Shown in pieces: positions 16,624 through 28,243 of a stretch of 64,000 nt of DNA. The notes under the pieces were generated by a model, which was given only the letters and a program-made list of their open reading frames with translations, did not search any database and had not been told where the DNA came from. The stretch's first letter is position 1; each line of letters opens with the position of its first letter. Origin of the DNA: Caldilineaceae bacterium (GTDB taxonomy: Bacteria > Chloroflexota > Anaerolineae > Caldilineales > Caldilineaceae). The position numbers and the translations under genes are program-made. The stretch covers positions 39,020 to 103,019 of the forward strand of contig JAGRCP010000064.1 of assembly GCA_020433455.1 (NCBI GenBank), given 5' to 3'.

Positions 16624-19600
16624 TCACATCATCAGCTGTTCGTACAGATCTTCCGTTTGCAATGAGGGAGGCGCGGCAACCTCTGCATACAAGGCGTTAT
16701 GGCATGCGTCATACTGACGCACGATTGCGGCCCGGTCGCCCATGGCATGGTATGCGCGCATGGAAAGTCGGTAGGCTTCCTCCCAGCAGGCGTCTACCCC
16801 GATCATGCGATCGCAGGTAGCCAGGACATCGGCATGCTGCTCCAAGGTTAAATAGAGCAGAGCCAATTCCATGAGGGCGTCCCGATAGCGCCGGTCCAGA
16901 TGCCGACGCTCAACTTGCGCCCAATCATCGTCGATCTCCGGACAAAATTCGCCCTGATAATTCTCAATTGCGTGGCCAAGCGCACGACTCTTACGCAGGA
17001 GATCAGTCGTTGCCGCGGCGCGCGCCAGCGCGGTCTGAAAATCCTCCACGTCTGACGCATAATCCAAATCCTGATTAAAGCGATACAAATCGTCTTCGTA
17101 GATAACAATGTCGCCGCCGATGGCTTTACGCAGGCGATAGATAGAATTTTTAAAGCGGCTTTTTACCTGATCAGGCGAGGCTTTGGGCCAAAAAATGAGG
17201 CCGATCTCCTCACGGGTCAATCCTTCAGGGTGGGCAATGAGACAGTAGAGCAAGTCGCGGGAGACAAGGGTCTGCCAATCGCTGTTCGTCACGTAGCGAC
17301 CGTGTAATATAACCTCGGTGCGGCCCAGAGCGCGGACTTCCAGCGCCGGCTTGACGGCCAGCAAATCCCCAAGTCCATCCGGAGCCTGATGGCGCAATGC
17401 GCGTCGCATGACCCGGGTCTGGCGCATAGCCTCGTCCGTCCGGACGATAAACTCGCCCCGCGGTTGACGATAGCGGTCAGCCACTTCAATTTCAGCGAGC
17501 CACTTAAGCATGGGCTGAGCCGCGGCATAGACGGAGTAGTTGTACTCCATGTGGGGCAACGCATCCAACACCGTCTGGAAATGCGTACAGGCGTTATCCG
17601 CATCGCCGGCAGCGGAGTAGGCAGCGGCGAGCAGGAGGCTGGTGGTAATGTCTTCCGACAGATGCTGCGTGGAGGAAAAATAATCGCGGGCCCGCAGCAG
17701 CACCTCAACCGCCATGGCCGGCTGATTGTGCAGCAGATGAATCCGCCCCACAGCCTGCTGATAGAGCGCTTTATCGTAAAGCGACGCGCCCTCCACAATC
17801 CGCTTGCTGACCTGATCCAAGTGGTAGAAAGTCTGCTCAGCTTCGCCGCCCAGCGCCCCAATCTGCGCCAACTGCAAGTTCGCATAAATCTCCAGCGAAC
17901 CGTAGGTTGTCTCCCGGGCCAGCCTGACGCTGCGCAGACAGAGGGTTTGCGCCGCGGAGGGGAATCCCAGGTCCATCAATACGTCACCCAACGTCGCGCA
18001 GATGGTCGTTTCGGTGCGACGATGCGCGCTGCGCTCGGCGCCGCTCAACGCCTCCATGAGCGTTTCTACGGCCAGAATCAGTTGGCCCCGCTTGTGATAG
18101 ACCAAACCCAGATTATTCAACACCAGGCTCAGTTGCTGAACATGGCCCGAGCGGCGCAGGCTGTCAGCGGCAATCTCAAATGTCTCCAGGGCATTGGTCA
18201 AATCGCCCAGGGAGAGATGAATCAACGCCATGTCGATTTGGGCTTTGGCGACATCCACCAGAGAGCCGGCGATTTTGAACAGCTCAAGGGCCTTGTCAAT
18301 CACCTCGAGCGCCTGGGGCAAATCGCCCAGGCGCTGATGACAAATGGCAATGGTCTTGTAACAATTGGCGCTGATCTCGGCCAGGTCTTGTTCCGGCCCG
18401 GCATAGTCAGGCGCAGACTCCAACGCAGCGGTCGCGGCGGCAAGCGCGGCATCATAATCGCCCAGATAGCGCAGCACGACGGCCCTCCAGGCGAGAGAGC
18501 GGAAATACCACAGATTCTCGCCCGGCTCCAGACGCGAGATCGCATCATCCAGGAGCCTGTGCCCCTCTACCACCTGGCCCAGAATCACAAACGCTGCGGC
18601 CCGAATCGAAATGATTTCAGGGTAGGTCGTCAAAAAAGAAGCGGGAAGAGAAGCAGTCCACTTGTCCACAAGCTGCGCGCGGCCCGCGGCAATCAGCGCC
18701 TGGCCGCACTGGGAAATAAGGCGGGCGACGGCTTCCTGATCCTGAAGGCGCTGATAGAGATGATAGGCTCTTTCGTACTCGCCACGTTCCTGCAGCCAAT
18801 GGGCATGGGATTGCAGAATAAGGGCTTCTTCATCAGGCGACTCCAGGCTGAGGCGATAGAGGAGAAACTCCTGAAAGAGCCGATGAAAGCGCAGCCAGGT
18901 TCCGTCATCGCCCACGGCCGTCACGAAGAGCCCCTTTTGCAAAACCTCATCGACCAGCATTTGCCAGCTCAGTCCGTCCGGCAGCCATTCTTCAGGGAAA
19001 ATATCGGCGCAAAGGGCCGCATCGAACTCTTCCAGTGCGGCCGTACGCATGAGGAAGGCGCGCAAAACAGGAGATTGCCGCTCCAGCACCTGCTGCGCCA
19101 GATAGTCATAAAGGGCCACGCCCGTTGAGCGCGCCATGCGGTTCACGCGGTGTTGGGCGGCAGTCGAGTGGCCGGAGAGCAGAATCCCCGTGATCCAGCC
19201 TTCAGTCGCTTCCGCCAGCGCATTCGCTTCCTGGTCGGACATCTCCTCGCTGAAGCGGATGCGGGCCAATTCCTGCACTTCCCGAGGGGTAAAGGCCAAC
19301 ATGGCGTCATCGATACCCACAACCTGGGAATGGGCAACCAACAGGGCGAGGTTCGGCAACGTCAGAAGCTTGCGCGAGGCCAGCACAACCTGACAATTTG
19401 CCGCTACATGCTGGACAAACCGGCTTACGAAATAGCCGATTTCCGTCACCCCATCGACCAGATGATAGTCATCAATAATCAGCGAAAAGGGATCCTGCAC
19501 GGTATCGTAAAGCTCGTTTACGACGATGGCGACAAGCTGATCCAGGGTAATATTTTTTTCTGCAAACGATTGGAGCGCGGCCTCGGATTCCAAACCGAAG

Positions 19601-19875
19601 CGGGGAAAGCGATGCCGGATGGCGGCAATCCAGTGCGCGAGAAAACGCGGAGGATCCTCATCTAAAACGTCAACGGTATACCAACAGATGGCGCGCGTAT
19701 CCTCGGCTTCCGTCCAATCCAGCAGCATAGAAGTTTTGCCGTAGCCGGCCGGAGCCACAACCAAAGCAAGGCGAGTATCCGCCATTGACGCCATATGCTT
19801 CGACAACCGCTTGCGCCTCAGAAGTGTTTCAGGGCGTCTGGGGGCTATAATTTTAGTTTTTGTAATCAATAGCAT
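16624..19875 (-). CDS. STAND-ATPase/TPR/BTAD transcriptional regulator (MalT/SARP-like)
   Basis: 1083 aa. Walker A is APAGYGKTS (residues 41-49) and Walker B is FSLIIDDYH (about 130-138), as in MalT-type STAND ATPases, which act as ligand-driven switches. The middle, about residues 400-800, is rich in TPR-like helical pairs (LGDLTNALETFEIAADSL, HKRGQLILAVETLMEAL). The C-terminus has a winged-helix DNA-binding domain of the OmpR/SARP kind (LTREEIGLIFWPKASPDQVK) followed by a bacterial transcriptional activation domain to the end. The start gives MLLITKTK. In MalT the TPR-like superhelix receives the inducer. Here the next genes downstream encode twin small peptides, making a peptide ligand conceivable. 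Confidence 0.9.
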   Translation of the reverse strand: MLLITKTKIIAPRRPETLLRRKRLSKHMASMADTRLALVVAPAGYGKTSMLLDWTEAEDTRAICWYTVDVLDEDPPRFLAHWIAAIRHRFPRFGLESEAALQSFAEKNITLDQLVAIVVNELYDTVQDPFSLIIDDYHLVDGVTEIGYFVSRFVQHVAANCQVVLASRKLLTLPNLALLVAHSQVVGIDDAMLAFTPREVQELARIRFSEEMSDQEANALAEATEGWITGILLSGHSTAAQHRVNRMARSTGVALYDYLAQQVLERQSPVLRAFLMRTAALEEFDAALCADIFPEEWLPDGLSWQMLVDEVLQKGLFVTAVGDDGTWLRFHRLFQEFLLYRLSLESPDEEALILQSHAHWLQERGEYERAYHLYQRLQDQEAVARLISQCGQALIAAGRAQLVDKWTASLPASFLTTYPEIISIRAAAFVILGQVVEGHRLLDDAISRLEPGENLWYFRSLAWRAVVLRYLGDYDAALAAATAALESAPDYAGPEQDLAEISANCYKTIAICHQRLGDLPQALEVIDKALELFKIAGSLVDVAKAQIDMALIHLSLGDLTNALETFEIAADSLRRSGHVQQLSLVLNNLGLVYHKRGQLILAVETLMEALSGAERSAHRRTETTICATLGDVLMDLGFPSAAQTLCLRSVRLARETTYGSLEIYANLQLAQIGALGGEAEQTFYHLDQVSKRIVEGASLYDKALYQQAVGRIHLLHNQPAMAVEVLLRARDYFSSTQHLSEDITTSLLLAAAYSAAGDADNACTHFQTVLDALPHMEYNYSVYAAAQPMLKWLAEIEVADRYRQPRGEFIVRTDEAMRQTRVMRRALRHQAPDGLGDLLAVKPALEVRALGRTEVILHGRYVTNSDWQTLVSRDLLYCLIAHPEGLTREEIGLIFWPKASPDQVKSRFKNSIYRLRKAIGGDIVIYEDDLYRFNQDLDYASDVEDFQTALARAAATTDLLRKSRALGHAIENYQGEFCPEIDDDWAQVERRHLDRRYRDALMELALLYLTLEQHADVLATCDRMIGVDACWEEAYRLSMRAYHAMGDRAAIVRQYDACHNALYAEVAAPPSLQTEDLYEQLMM

Positions 19876-20095
19876 TGTGCTGGTATTGCTTAGCCCGCGT
19901 CACGCGCGGTAATATAACGTGACATATGGCTGCATCATAGCATATCTTCAACAAGATGTCACGCATATCTAACAAAAATTCCCCCTGATTTTTCCGTCAA
20001 GCCGCCTCCGTATATTCCCTTCCGCTTCCATATTGCATTATTCCGCCTAAGCGACGAGCGCGTCCGCCCCGCCGAATAATTTGACGTATCTATCT

Positions 20096-20177
20096 TATAA
20101 GGCCCCTCCGGGAAGGTGTGCGGAAAATGCGCGAAAAAACGCGCCGGCTCCGGAGAGGGATCCCGGAGGCTGTACAG
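20096..20177 (+). repeat. Dispersed palindromic repeat, copy C
   Basis: An ~82-bp element with inverse ends GCCCCTCCGGGA and TCCCGGAGGCTGTACAG and internal GTGTGCGGAAAA, as in copy B (GTCTGCGAAAAA). It is the most diverged of the three copies, with a longer centre. It ends 7 bp before the -35 box of the valS promoter. Confidence 0.7.
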
Positions 20178-20184
20178 CAACGAT

Positions 20185-20214
20185 TTGACAAATTCATAGG
20201 CAGGAACCTATACT
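20185..20214 (+). promoter_or_regulatory. valS promoter
   Basis: TTGACA (20185-20190), an 18-bp spacer, then TATACT (20209-20214). Predicted transcription start about 20221, at the beginning of the T-box leader. Confidence 0.8.
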
Positions 20215-20220
20215 CGTCAC

Positions 20221-20510
20221 CGACGATTAGACGATAAACAACGATGCACCGGAAGAGTATCCCCACGCGGTCGCCAGAGAATCGAGGCCACAGGCTGTAA
20301 GCCTCGACCGACAGAGCGGCGGAGAAAGTCACCGGGAAGGTTGACGGATTGAACGGCATTGCCTGCGTAGGTCCGTCCGGGTCGGCCCGTTACAGCTTTG
20401 AGTGGGCTGATTGGGCCGCATGCAAAACGCGACGGAGGAGTCGCCCCAATCAACCAAACAAGGTGGCACCGCGAAGACCGCTTCGTCCTTGTGACGAAGC
20501 GGTCTTTTTT
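20221..20510 (+). promoter_or_regulatory. T-box riboswitch, valine-specific
   Basis: The T-box sequence AAGGTGGCACCGCG lies at 20460-20473. It is followed at once by a terminator stem (GACCGCTTCGTC with GACGAAGCGGTC, 20476-20504) and a U-run to 20510. Upstream, a stem-I-like region has GGAAGAGTA near 20250 and the AGGCTGTAAGCCT stem-loop near 20291-20303. GAAAGTCACC near 20325 follows, where GTC (20328-20330) would be the valine specifier codon. Uncharged tRNA-Val would pair with the specifier and T-box bulge to prevent termination and switch valS on. Confidence 0.9.
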
Positions 20511-20604
20511 GCGCCCAATACCCTTGAGAAAATCATGCCAATATGTTTTGCTCCGACCTGTTATTATTACAGTCTTTATTTTACAAAATGAGGGAAATGA
20601 AAAT

Positions 20605-23318
<2,714 letters not shown>

Positions 23319-23322
<4 letters not shown>

Positions 23323-23443
23323 GGCGGATAGGGCAGGCTAAGACCGCTCCATGGAATCGAATCCCTCCATGTAGAGGTGCGGGGCGGACAAGACGTAATC
23401 CGCCCGCACCGCCCGGCGTGTTTTCCGCCGTAATCCGCCCTAT
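23319..23443. repeat. Compound inverted repeat overlapping the valS stop
   Basis: ATAGGGCGGAT (23319-23329) is inverse to ATCCGCCCTAT (23433-23443), and the valS TAG is within the left arm. An inner pair, 23376-23388 with 23399-23410, forms a GC-rich stem. The 125-bp unit has no frame of its own. It may be a small non-autonomous insertion that supplied the stop codon, or a processing stem. Confidence 0.7.
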
Positions 23444-23472
23444 GAATAGGGGTTCGTCTATTTGTGATAATT

Positions 23473-23501
23473 TTGACAAGGAAATAGGCGTATGCTATAG
23501 T
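23473..23501 (+). promoter_or_regulatory. Promoter of the cytochrome bc operon
   Basis: TTGACA (23473-23478), a 17-bp spacer and TATAGT (23496-23501). Predicted start near 23508, leaving a leader of roughly 185 bases before the Rieske ATG. Confidence 0.8.
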
Positions 23502-23691
23502 CCGAAATGACTATGGCTTGGGAAATGTCCCATTTGCGCACAGGGAAACTCAAGCTGCATTTCCATCTTCACAACTCAATTTTTACATACTTTTTATCAC
23601 CTGAAGAGCAGCAGCCAGCGCGACCAGTTTGTACAACCGAGCATCGTGCAGACTGACTTAGCCGGACTGATTTCAAGGAGACCGGACACTT

Positions 23692-24639
23692 ATGGCGAAT
23701 ATCTCCGATCTAAGCGGTGACGAACGTCAGCAGCGAATCGCAGAGCTAAAGAAGAAAATGCAGCAGGCGGCCCAAAAGGCTCAGGCCGAACATGCGGAAG
23801 ACGAAGAAGCTGCGGAAAATCCACAGGATGCGCCGGTAGCTGAAAGCGCCGACGAAGTCCAGGCGGAAGCCCCTGTCGTAGCAGCTGCCGAAGTCACGGC
23901 AGCCGCAGAAACGGAAACGACAGAGAGTGAAGCCCCGGTTGCCGTTGCGGAAGCGCAGACGGAAGTCGTGGAAGTTGACGAGGAAGTTAACGCAGCCGCG
24001 GATGAGGCGCAGGAGAGCGTGCCGGTCGTCGCTCCCGCCGCGCCGAAGACGAACGGCGCAGCAGGCAGCAACGGTTACCGCAGCAAGCAGGTTGCTTCGG
24101 CCACCACTGCGCCCGCCTTTACGCCCGTTGAGGAGATGACGGAAGAGCAGCAGGAAAAGCGGCAAATGAATCGCCGCGAGTTTCTCACCTATGCCTGGGG
24201 CGGAACCATGGGGTTGCTGGCCCTTCAGGCGGGTTTAGTCACCTTCCAGTTCATGTATCCGCGCTTCAAGGCCGGCGAGTTCGGCGGTAAATTTTTCATG
24301 GGCGCCGCGTCCAGCCTGCCCACGACCGAAGCGGCGCCGATTGCCGAAGCAACCGGCAAATTCTGGTGGGTGAATATCGAAGGCGAAGGGCCCAAAGCCA
24401 TTTATATGGTCTGCACCCATCTGGGCTGTCTCTACAAATGGGTCGGCGAGAACAATCGCTTTGAATGTCCCTGCCACGGGTCCAAGTTCACGCGTGAGGG
24501 CGACTACATCGAAGGACCGGCGCCCCGCTCTCTGGATTATTTCCAACTGGCGCTGGAAAATGAAGAATATGTCGTCGATACGGGCGCAAAAATCAACGGC
24601 GCGCCGGCGGCCGATTCACCCGCAGCAGGTACAGGCTGA
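23692..24639 (+). CDS. Rieske iron-sulfur protein of a cytochrome bc complex
   Basis: 315 aa. The 2Fe-2S ligands are in CTHLGC (near residue 241) and CPCHGS (about 20 residues later), the canonical Rieske boxes. It accepts electrons from quinol at the Qo site. An [12 protein letters not shown] segment near residue 159 precedes one membrane span, a twin-arginine-like anchor. Unusually, about 150 residues of Ala/Glu/Val-rich, strongly acidic sequence precede that point, probably a cytoplasmic disordered arm; the family is usually ~180 aa. It is first in an operon with cytochrome b and cytochrome c. Confidence 0.95.
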   Translation: MANISDLSGDERQQRIAELKKKMQQAAQKAQAEHAEDEEAAENPQDAPVAESADEVQAEAPVVAAAEVTAAAETETTESEAPVAVAEAQTEVVEVDEEVNAAADEAQESVPVVAPAAPKTNGAAGSNGYRSKQVASATTAPAFTPVEEMTEEQQEKRQMNRREFLTYAWGGTMGLLALQAGLVTFQFMYPRFKAGEFGGKFFMGAASSLPTTEAAPIAEATGKFWWVNIEGEGPKAIYMVCTHLGCLYKWVGENNRFECPCHGSKFTREGDYIEGPAPRSLDYFQLALENEEYVVDTGAKINGAPAADSPAAGTG

Positions 24640-24725
24640 TCGCCGCGGCGATTCGATTACCCACCCATCCCGTCCGGCATTGATTAAATAAAGAATAGCT
24701 GAAGACGAGAAGAAACGGAGTCCCA

Positions 24726-26423
24726 ATGGCTGTCCAACCCGATATGGAAAAAAAGGGCTTTCTTCAGACCGTGGGAGATGCGGCCGGTGATGTCTTTACC
24801 CGCATCACGGCCGGCATCAGCCCAGGCGAATTTCGGCGTATGCTGCGCGGTGAGGCGCCCGGACGCCCCAATCCGCGTCTGAAGCCCCACAGCGATACCT
24901 TTTTGCTTCATATTAAGCCCACCTATTATCACGAGAGCGTTACCCGCTTTACCCACACATTCCGACTGGGTCTCCTCTCCACCTACATATTTCTCTTTGA
25001 AGTCATCACGGGCATATACCTGATGATCTGGTATGCGCCGTCGCCGGATCGGGCTTACGCGGACATGCTCTACCTGTTGAGCAATGTCCCCTTCGGCCAG
25101 TTCATGCGCGACATGCATCGCCTGGGCGCGGAGTTGATGGTAGCGCTGGTGACGCTGCATATGGTTCGCACTTATCTAACCGGAAGTTATAAGCCGCCGC
25201 GCCAATTCACATGGTTCACCGGCGTTATTCTGCTGGTGGTTACGCTCTTCCTGAGCTTCTCCGGCTATCTGCTGCCCTGGGACCAATTAGCCTTCTGGGC
25301 GGTGACCATCGGCACGTCCATGGCCGAGGCCGTACCGCCGGCAGTCGTGGGTGAGACGGTCAATCTCCTGGCCAGAGGCGCGCCGGACATCGGCGCAAAC
25401 GGGCTCTTACGTTTCTATCTGCTTCACGTACTCTTCTTGCCGTTGGTGCTCTTCCTCTTCTTTTTTGTGCACTACTACAAGGTCGTACACTACGGCATCA
25501 GCCTGCCCGCCAATGAAGAGGAAGTGGGACAGGATACGGCCAACAAGATACCGGCTGACCGGCGCGTTTATTTCCTGCCCGACGTGCTGATCGATGAAAC
25601 AGTCTTCCTGCTCGCGTTCACGGCCTTCACGGTAGTCGCCTCCACTTTCTTCTTCACGGCTCCGCTGGAATCCATCGCCAATCCCCAGGTGACGCCTCTG
25701 CACACGGTTGCGCCCTGGTACTTTTACTGGCTCCAGGGCATGCTCAAGATCGCGGACAAGACCATTGCCGGCGTTGTTCTGCCGGGCGTACTGCTGGTCT
25801 TACTCATGGCAATTCCCTACTTGGATCCGAATCCCAGCCGCCGCGCCAAGGACCGCCGGGTCGCCATTATCAGCGGCATTGTCGCCGGCGTCATCATGAT
25901 TATTCTGAGTTGGATGGGCACGCCCCAGTACGCGGCTCAGGCCGCGCCCGCGGTGGAGGTCGTCCAGGAACTGATGCCGGAAGAGGGAGCCGGGCTTGTG
26001 CGCGAAATCGGTTATAGCGAAGTGCCGCTGGGCGTCTACGATTCCCGGGAGCACCCTTCCGAACTCTTTGAACCCGTCAACTGCCCCATTCCGGTGCAAA
26101 TTTGGTCTCGCATCCCGGTGATCAGCGTTATGCTGCCCCGGTGCGAAGAGAATATGCACGATGTGCTCCATGAATTTGAAACGAGCATTCAGGCCTGGCA
26201 GAAGTCCGATCCCGATTTCAACAACGCCTACGGCATCCTGACGGTGACCCAGGAGCAGGCACAGCTCAAGCGCCTCAACTGGCAGGTTTTCTGGCAGGAC
26301 TCAACCGGGCTCGACAGCAGCTTTGAACGTCATTTCTTCCTGCACGAAAACTCTCTCTACTGGGAAGAGTACGGCTTCAAGGATTTCAGCTTCCTCACCG
26401 AGTCAGAAGAAGCGGAGCAATAG
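24726..26423 (+). CDS. Cytochrome b (b6-type, with C-terminal extension)
   Basis: 565 aa, the membrane quinol-oxidising subunit. Haem ligands appear as His131/His145 ([17 protein letters not shown]) and His234/His249. The first pair is 14 residues apart and the second 15, the spacing of b6-type proteins. [16 protein letters not shown] is the Qo-side helix. The b6 part and a subunit-IV-like part (PEWY-like motif replaced by [11 protein letters not shown]) are fused in one chain. About 150 residues after the last span form a soluble tail unlike standard subunit IV. An ACGGAG site lies before the ATG. It is 86 bp from the Rieske gene and 6 bp from cytochrome c. Confidence 0.93.
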   Translation: MAVQPDMEKKGFLQTVGDAAGDVFTRITAGISPGEFRRMLRGEAPGRPNPRLKPHSDTFLLHIKPTYYHESVTRFTHTFRLGLLSTYIFLFEVITGIYLMIWYAPSPDRAYADMLYLLSNVPFGQFMRDMHRLGAELMVALVTLHMVRTYLTGSYKPPRQFTWFTGVILLVVTLFLSFSGYLLPWDQLAFWAVTIGTSMAEAVPPAVVGETVNLLARGAPDIGANGLLRFYLLHVLFLPLVLFLFFFVHYYKVVHYGISLPANEEEVGQDTANKIPADRRVYFLPDVLIDETVFLLAFTAFTVVASTFFFTAPLESIANPQVTPLHTVAPWYFYWLQGMLKIADKTIAGVVLPGVLLVLLMAIPYLDPNPSRRAKDRRVAIISGIVAGVIMIILSWMGTPQYAAQAAPAVEVVQELMPEEGAGLVREIGYSEVPLGVYDSREHPSELFEPVNCPIPVQIWSRIPVISVMLPRCEENMHDVLHEFETSIQAWQKSDPDFNNAYGILTVTQEQAQLKRLNWQVFWQDSTGLDSSFERHFFLHENSLYWEEYGFKDFSFLTESEEAEQ

Positions 26424-26429
26424 GCCATC

Positions 26430-27401
26430 ATGCAAAAACGCTGGTATGATTTTCTCTACGTAAAGTCGCCGATTGTCAAAATCGGCTTGGGTACCCTTGC
26501 CATTCTGCTGACGTTGGGCGTCATCGCATTGCAGTTGCTCATGGAAGAGCCGCGCATGGAGGCCCAAACCGCGAGCTGGGAAGGGCGCAGCATCGAAATC
26601 GGCGCGGATCTCTTCGCCAACAACTGCGCTAGCTGCCATGGCATAGAAGGCAAAGGGCTTCAGGGTGTTGCACCGGCCTTGGATAGTCGCTACTTTTTCT
26701 CCCAACGGCTCAACGATGTGGGATTTACCGGAACCCAGGATCAATATATAGCCCTGACGTTGCACGCCGGTCGCCCTAGCAAGGTGGACACCCAATGGGC
26801 AAACGTCATGGCTACCTGGGGTAGCGAATTTGGCGGTCCCCTTCGTGCCGACCAAATCGACCACTTGGTCAGCTTTGTCATGAACTGGGAAGAGACGGCC
26901 CTGGCCCAAACGCCGGAGGAAGACCCCTGGCAATTCTTCCAGGACGCCCTTTCCAAGCAGTTGCCCTATGATCCCAGTGAGCCGGGCTATCAAACAAAGC
27001 TCGATCAGGCCGTTGCCGCGGCGGAAGCCGCAGGCGTGAGCAACTACTCCATCGGCGGCGTCGAAGTGCAGGCGCCTACGGCGGATGAAGCTGCCGACGC
27101 CGGACCACGCGATCCGGAAGAGCTGTTTACCACCATGGCGTGTATCGGTTGTCACAATCTGGACCAGGATCAAACGCCCGACAATCGAGGCATCACTGCG
27201 CCCAATCTGGGCAATTTGGCTGAGGTGGCTGGGGATATGGTTCCCGGGCAGGATGCAGCTACGTATGTTTATAACAGTATCGTGGCACCGAATGACTATA
27301 TCGTCGAAGGCTACTTGCCCGGCGTGATGACCCAGAATTTCGCCGAGCAGATGAGCGAGGAAGAAATTCAGGCGATGGTTGAGTGGCTCCTGAGTCGCTA
27401 A
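26430..27401 (+). CDS. Membrane-anchored dihaem cytochrome c
   Basis: 323 aa. An N-terminal anchor ([20 protein letters not shown], residues ~18-37) leaves the rest outside. Two CxxCH haem sites: NNCASCH (Cys66, Cys69, His70) and MACIGCH (about residue 235). Met residues downstream, such as PGVMTQNF, are candidate sixth ligands. It takes electrons from the Rieske protein, replacing cytochrome c1 or f. Third gene of the bc operon, followed by the palindromic terminator. Confidence 0.93.
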   Translation: MQKRWYDFLYVKSPIVKIGLGTLAILLTLGVIALQLLMEEPRMEAQTASWEGRSIEIGADLFANNCASCHGIEGKGLQGVAPALDSRYFFSQRLNDVGFTGTQDQYIALTLHAGRPSKVDTQWANVMATWGSEFGGPLRADQIDHLVSFVMNWEETALAQTPEEDPWQFFQDALSKQLPYDPSEPGYQTKLDQAVAAAEAAGVSNYSIGGVEVQAPTADEAADAGPRDPEELFTTMACIGCHNLDQDQTPDNRGITAPNLGNLAEVAGDMVPGQDAATYVYNSIVAPNDYIVEGYLPGVMTQNFAEQMSEEEIQAMVEWLLSR

Positions 27402-27432
27402 GCGGCTGCGTAAGACGATACCGCTGCCACCA

Positions 27433-27467
27433 CGGGGCGCTTGCCATGGCAAGCGCCCCGTTTTCTT
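27433..27467 (+). terminator. Intrinsic terminator of the bc operon
   Basis: 27433-27460 is a perfect 28-bp palindrome (CGGGGCGCTTGCCA and its inverse) followed by TTTTCTT, 31 bp past the cytochrome c stop. A strong rho-independent terminator. Confidence 0.92.
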
Positions 27468-27502
27468 GGGTGCATCGGGGAACGGAAAGGCGTATCATCC
27501 TC

Positions 27503-28222
27503 ATGTCAAACGGCTATTCTGTAGGCCAGGACGCCCTCTATCCGGCGGTTGTCGCCCTCTTCGCCGTCGTCACCACTGCGCTGCCCGCGGCATTTGGCCA
27601 ACCGCTTCTCCTGCACGTCCTGCAGACGCTGGCGCTTACCCTTTTGCTGGGCATCGCCTTGCGCAGCGGTTCGTTCCAAGCGGGCGTGCGGACGCTGGCC
27701 GTCTGGATCGGGGTGCAGGCGCTGCTCATGGCGATGATTACCTTCTTTTTTGGCGATCAGGCTGCCCGCGCGATTCCCGGAGGCTTTGATCTGGGCGCGG
27801 CCATGATAGAGTGGCTCTACACCGCCAACCCGCTGCCCAATGGAATAGCCGCAGCGCCGGTCGCCAGAACGATCGAATTTCTGGGCATTACCATAGGAAG
27901 CTTGCTCACCGGCGGGCTGATTGGGGGCTGGTTCCTGACAGGCGCTGTTAATCAAGCGGCATTCATCAGCGGCACGCTCCTGGCGAGCCTGGATCAGGAC
28001 GTCTCATTTCTGGTCGCGTTCCTGCCGTGGAGCATCCTGGTTATCGCCGGATACGCGGGCCTGCTGGTCTGCTGCGCCGCCCCCGTATGGCGCAGCGACT
28101 GGAGCGTCATACGTTTCCAGGGCAGATGCCGACCGATCCTCCTTGCCGCGCTTGCTTTACTCATCGCCGGGCTGCTGTCAGAGCTTCTGCTACCCGACGC
28201 CTGGCGTGCACTCTTTGTCTAA
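27503..28222 (+). CDS. Hypothetical polytopic membrane protein
   Basis: 239 aa from MSNGYSVG; an in-frame extension upstream would read through the terminator. Six or so hydrophobic stretches (for example [73 protein letters not shown]). The topology suggests an inner-membrane protein, and I recognise no family. GGAAAGG lies 12 bases before the ATG. It ends 21 bp before smc and may share its transcript. Confidence 0.7.
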   Translation: MSNGYSVGQDALYPAVVALFAVVTTALPAAFGQPLLLHVLQTLALTLLLGIALRSGSFQAGVRTLAVWIGVQALLMAMITFFFGDQAARAIPGGFDLGAAMIEWLYTANPLPNGIAAAPVARTIEFLGITIGSLLTGGLIGGWFLTGAVNQAAFISGTLLASLDQDVSFLVAFLPWSILVIAGYAGLLVCCAAPVWRSDWSVIRFQGRCRPILLAALALLIAGLLSELLLPDAWRALFV

Positions 28223-28243
28223 TTTTTGCTAATTAACGACCCC

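Larger units (their letters stand above)
19876..20220. other. Divergent intergenic region before the valS leader
   Basis: About 345 bp between the BTAD regulator and the valS leader. It contains repeat copy C and the valS promoter. Upstream of the regulator are TATATT-like boxes I cannot rank. No supported gene. Confidence 0.5.
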
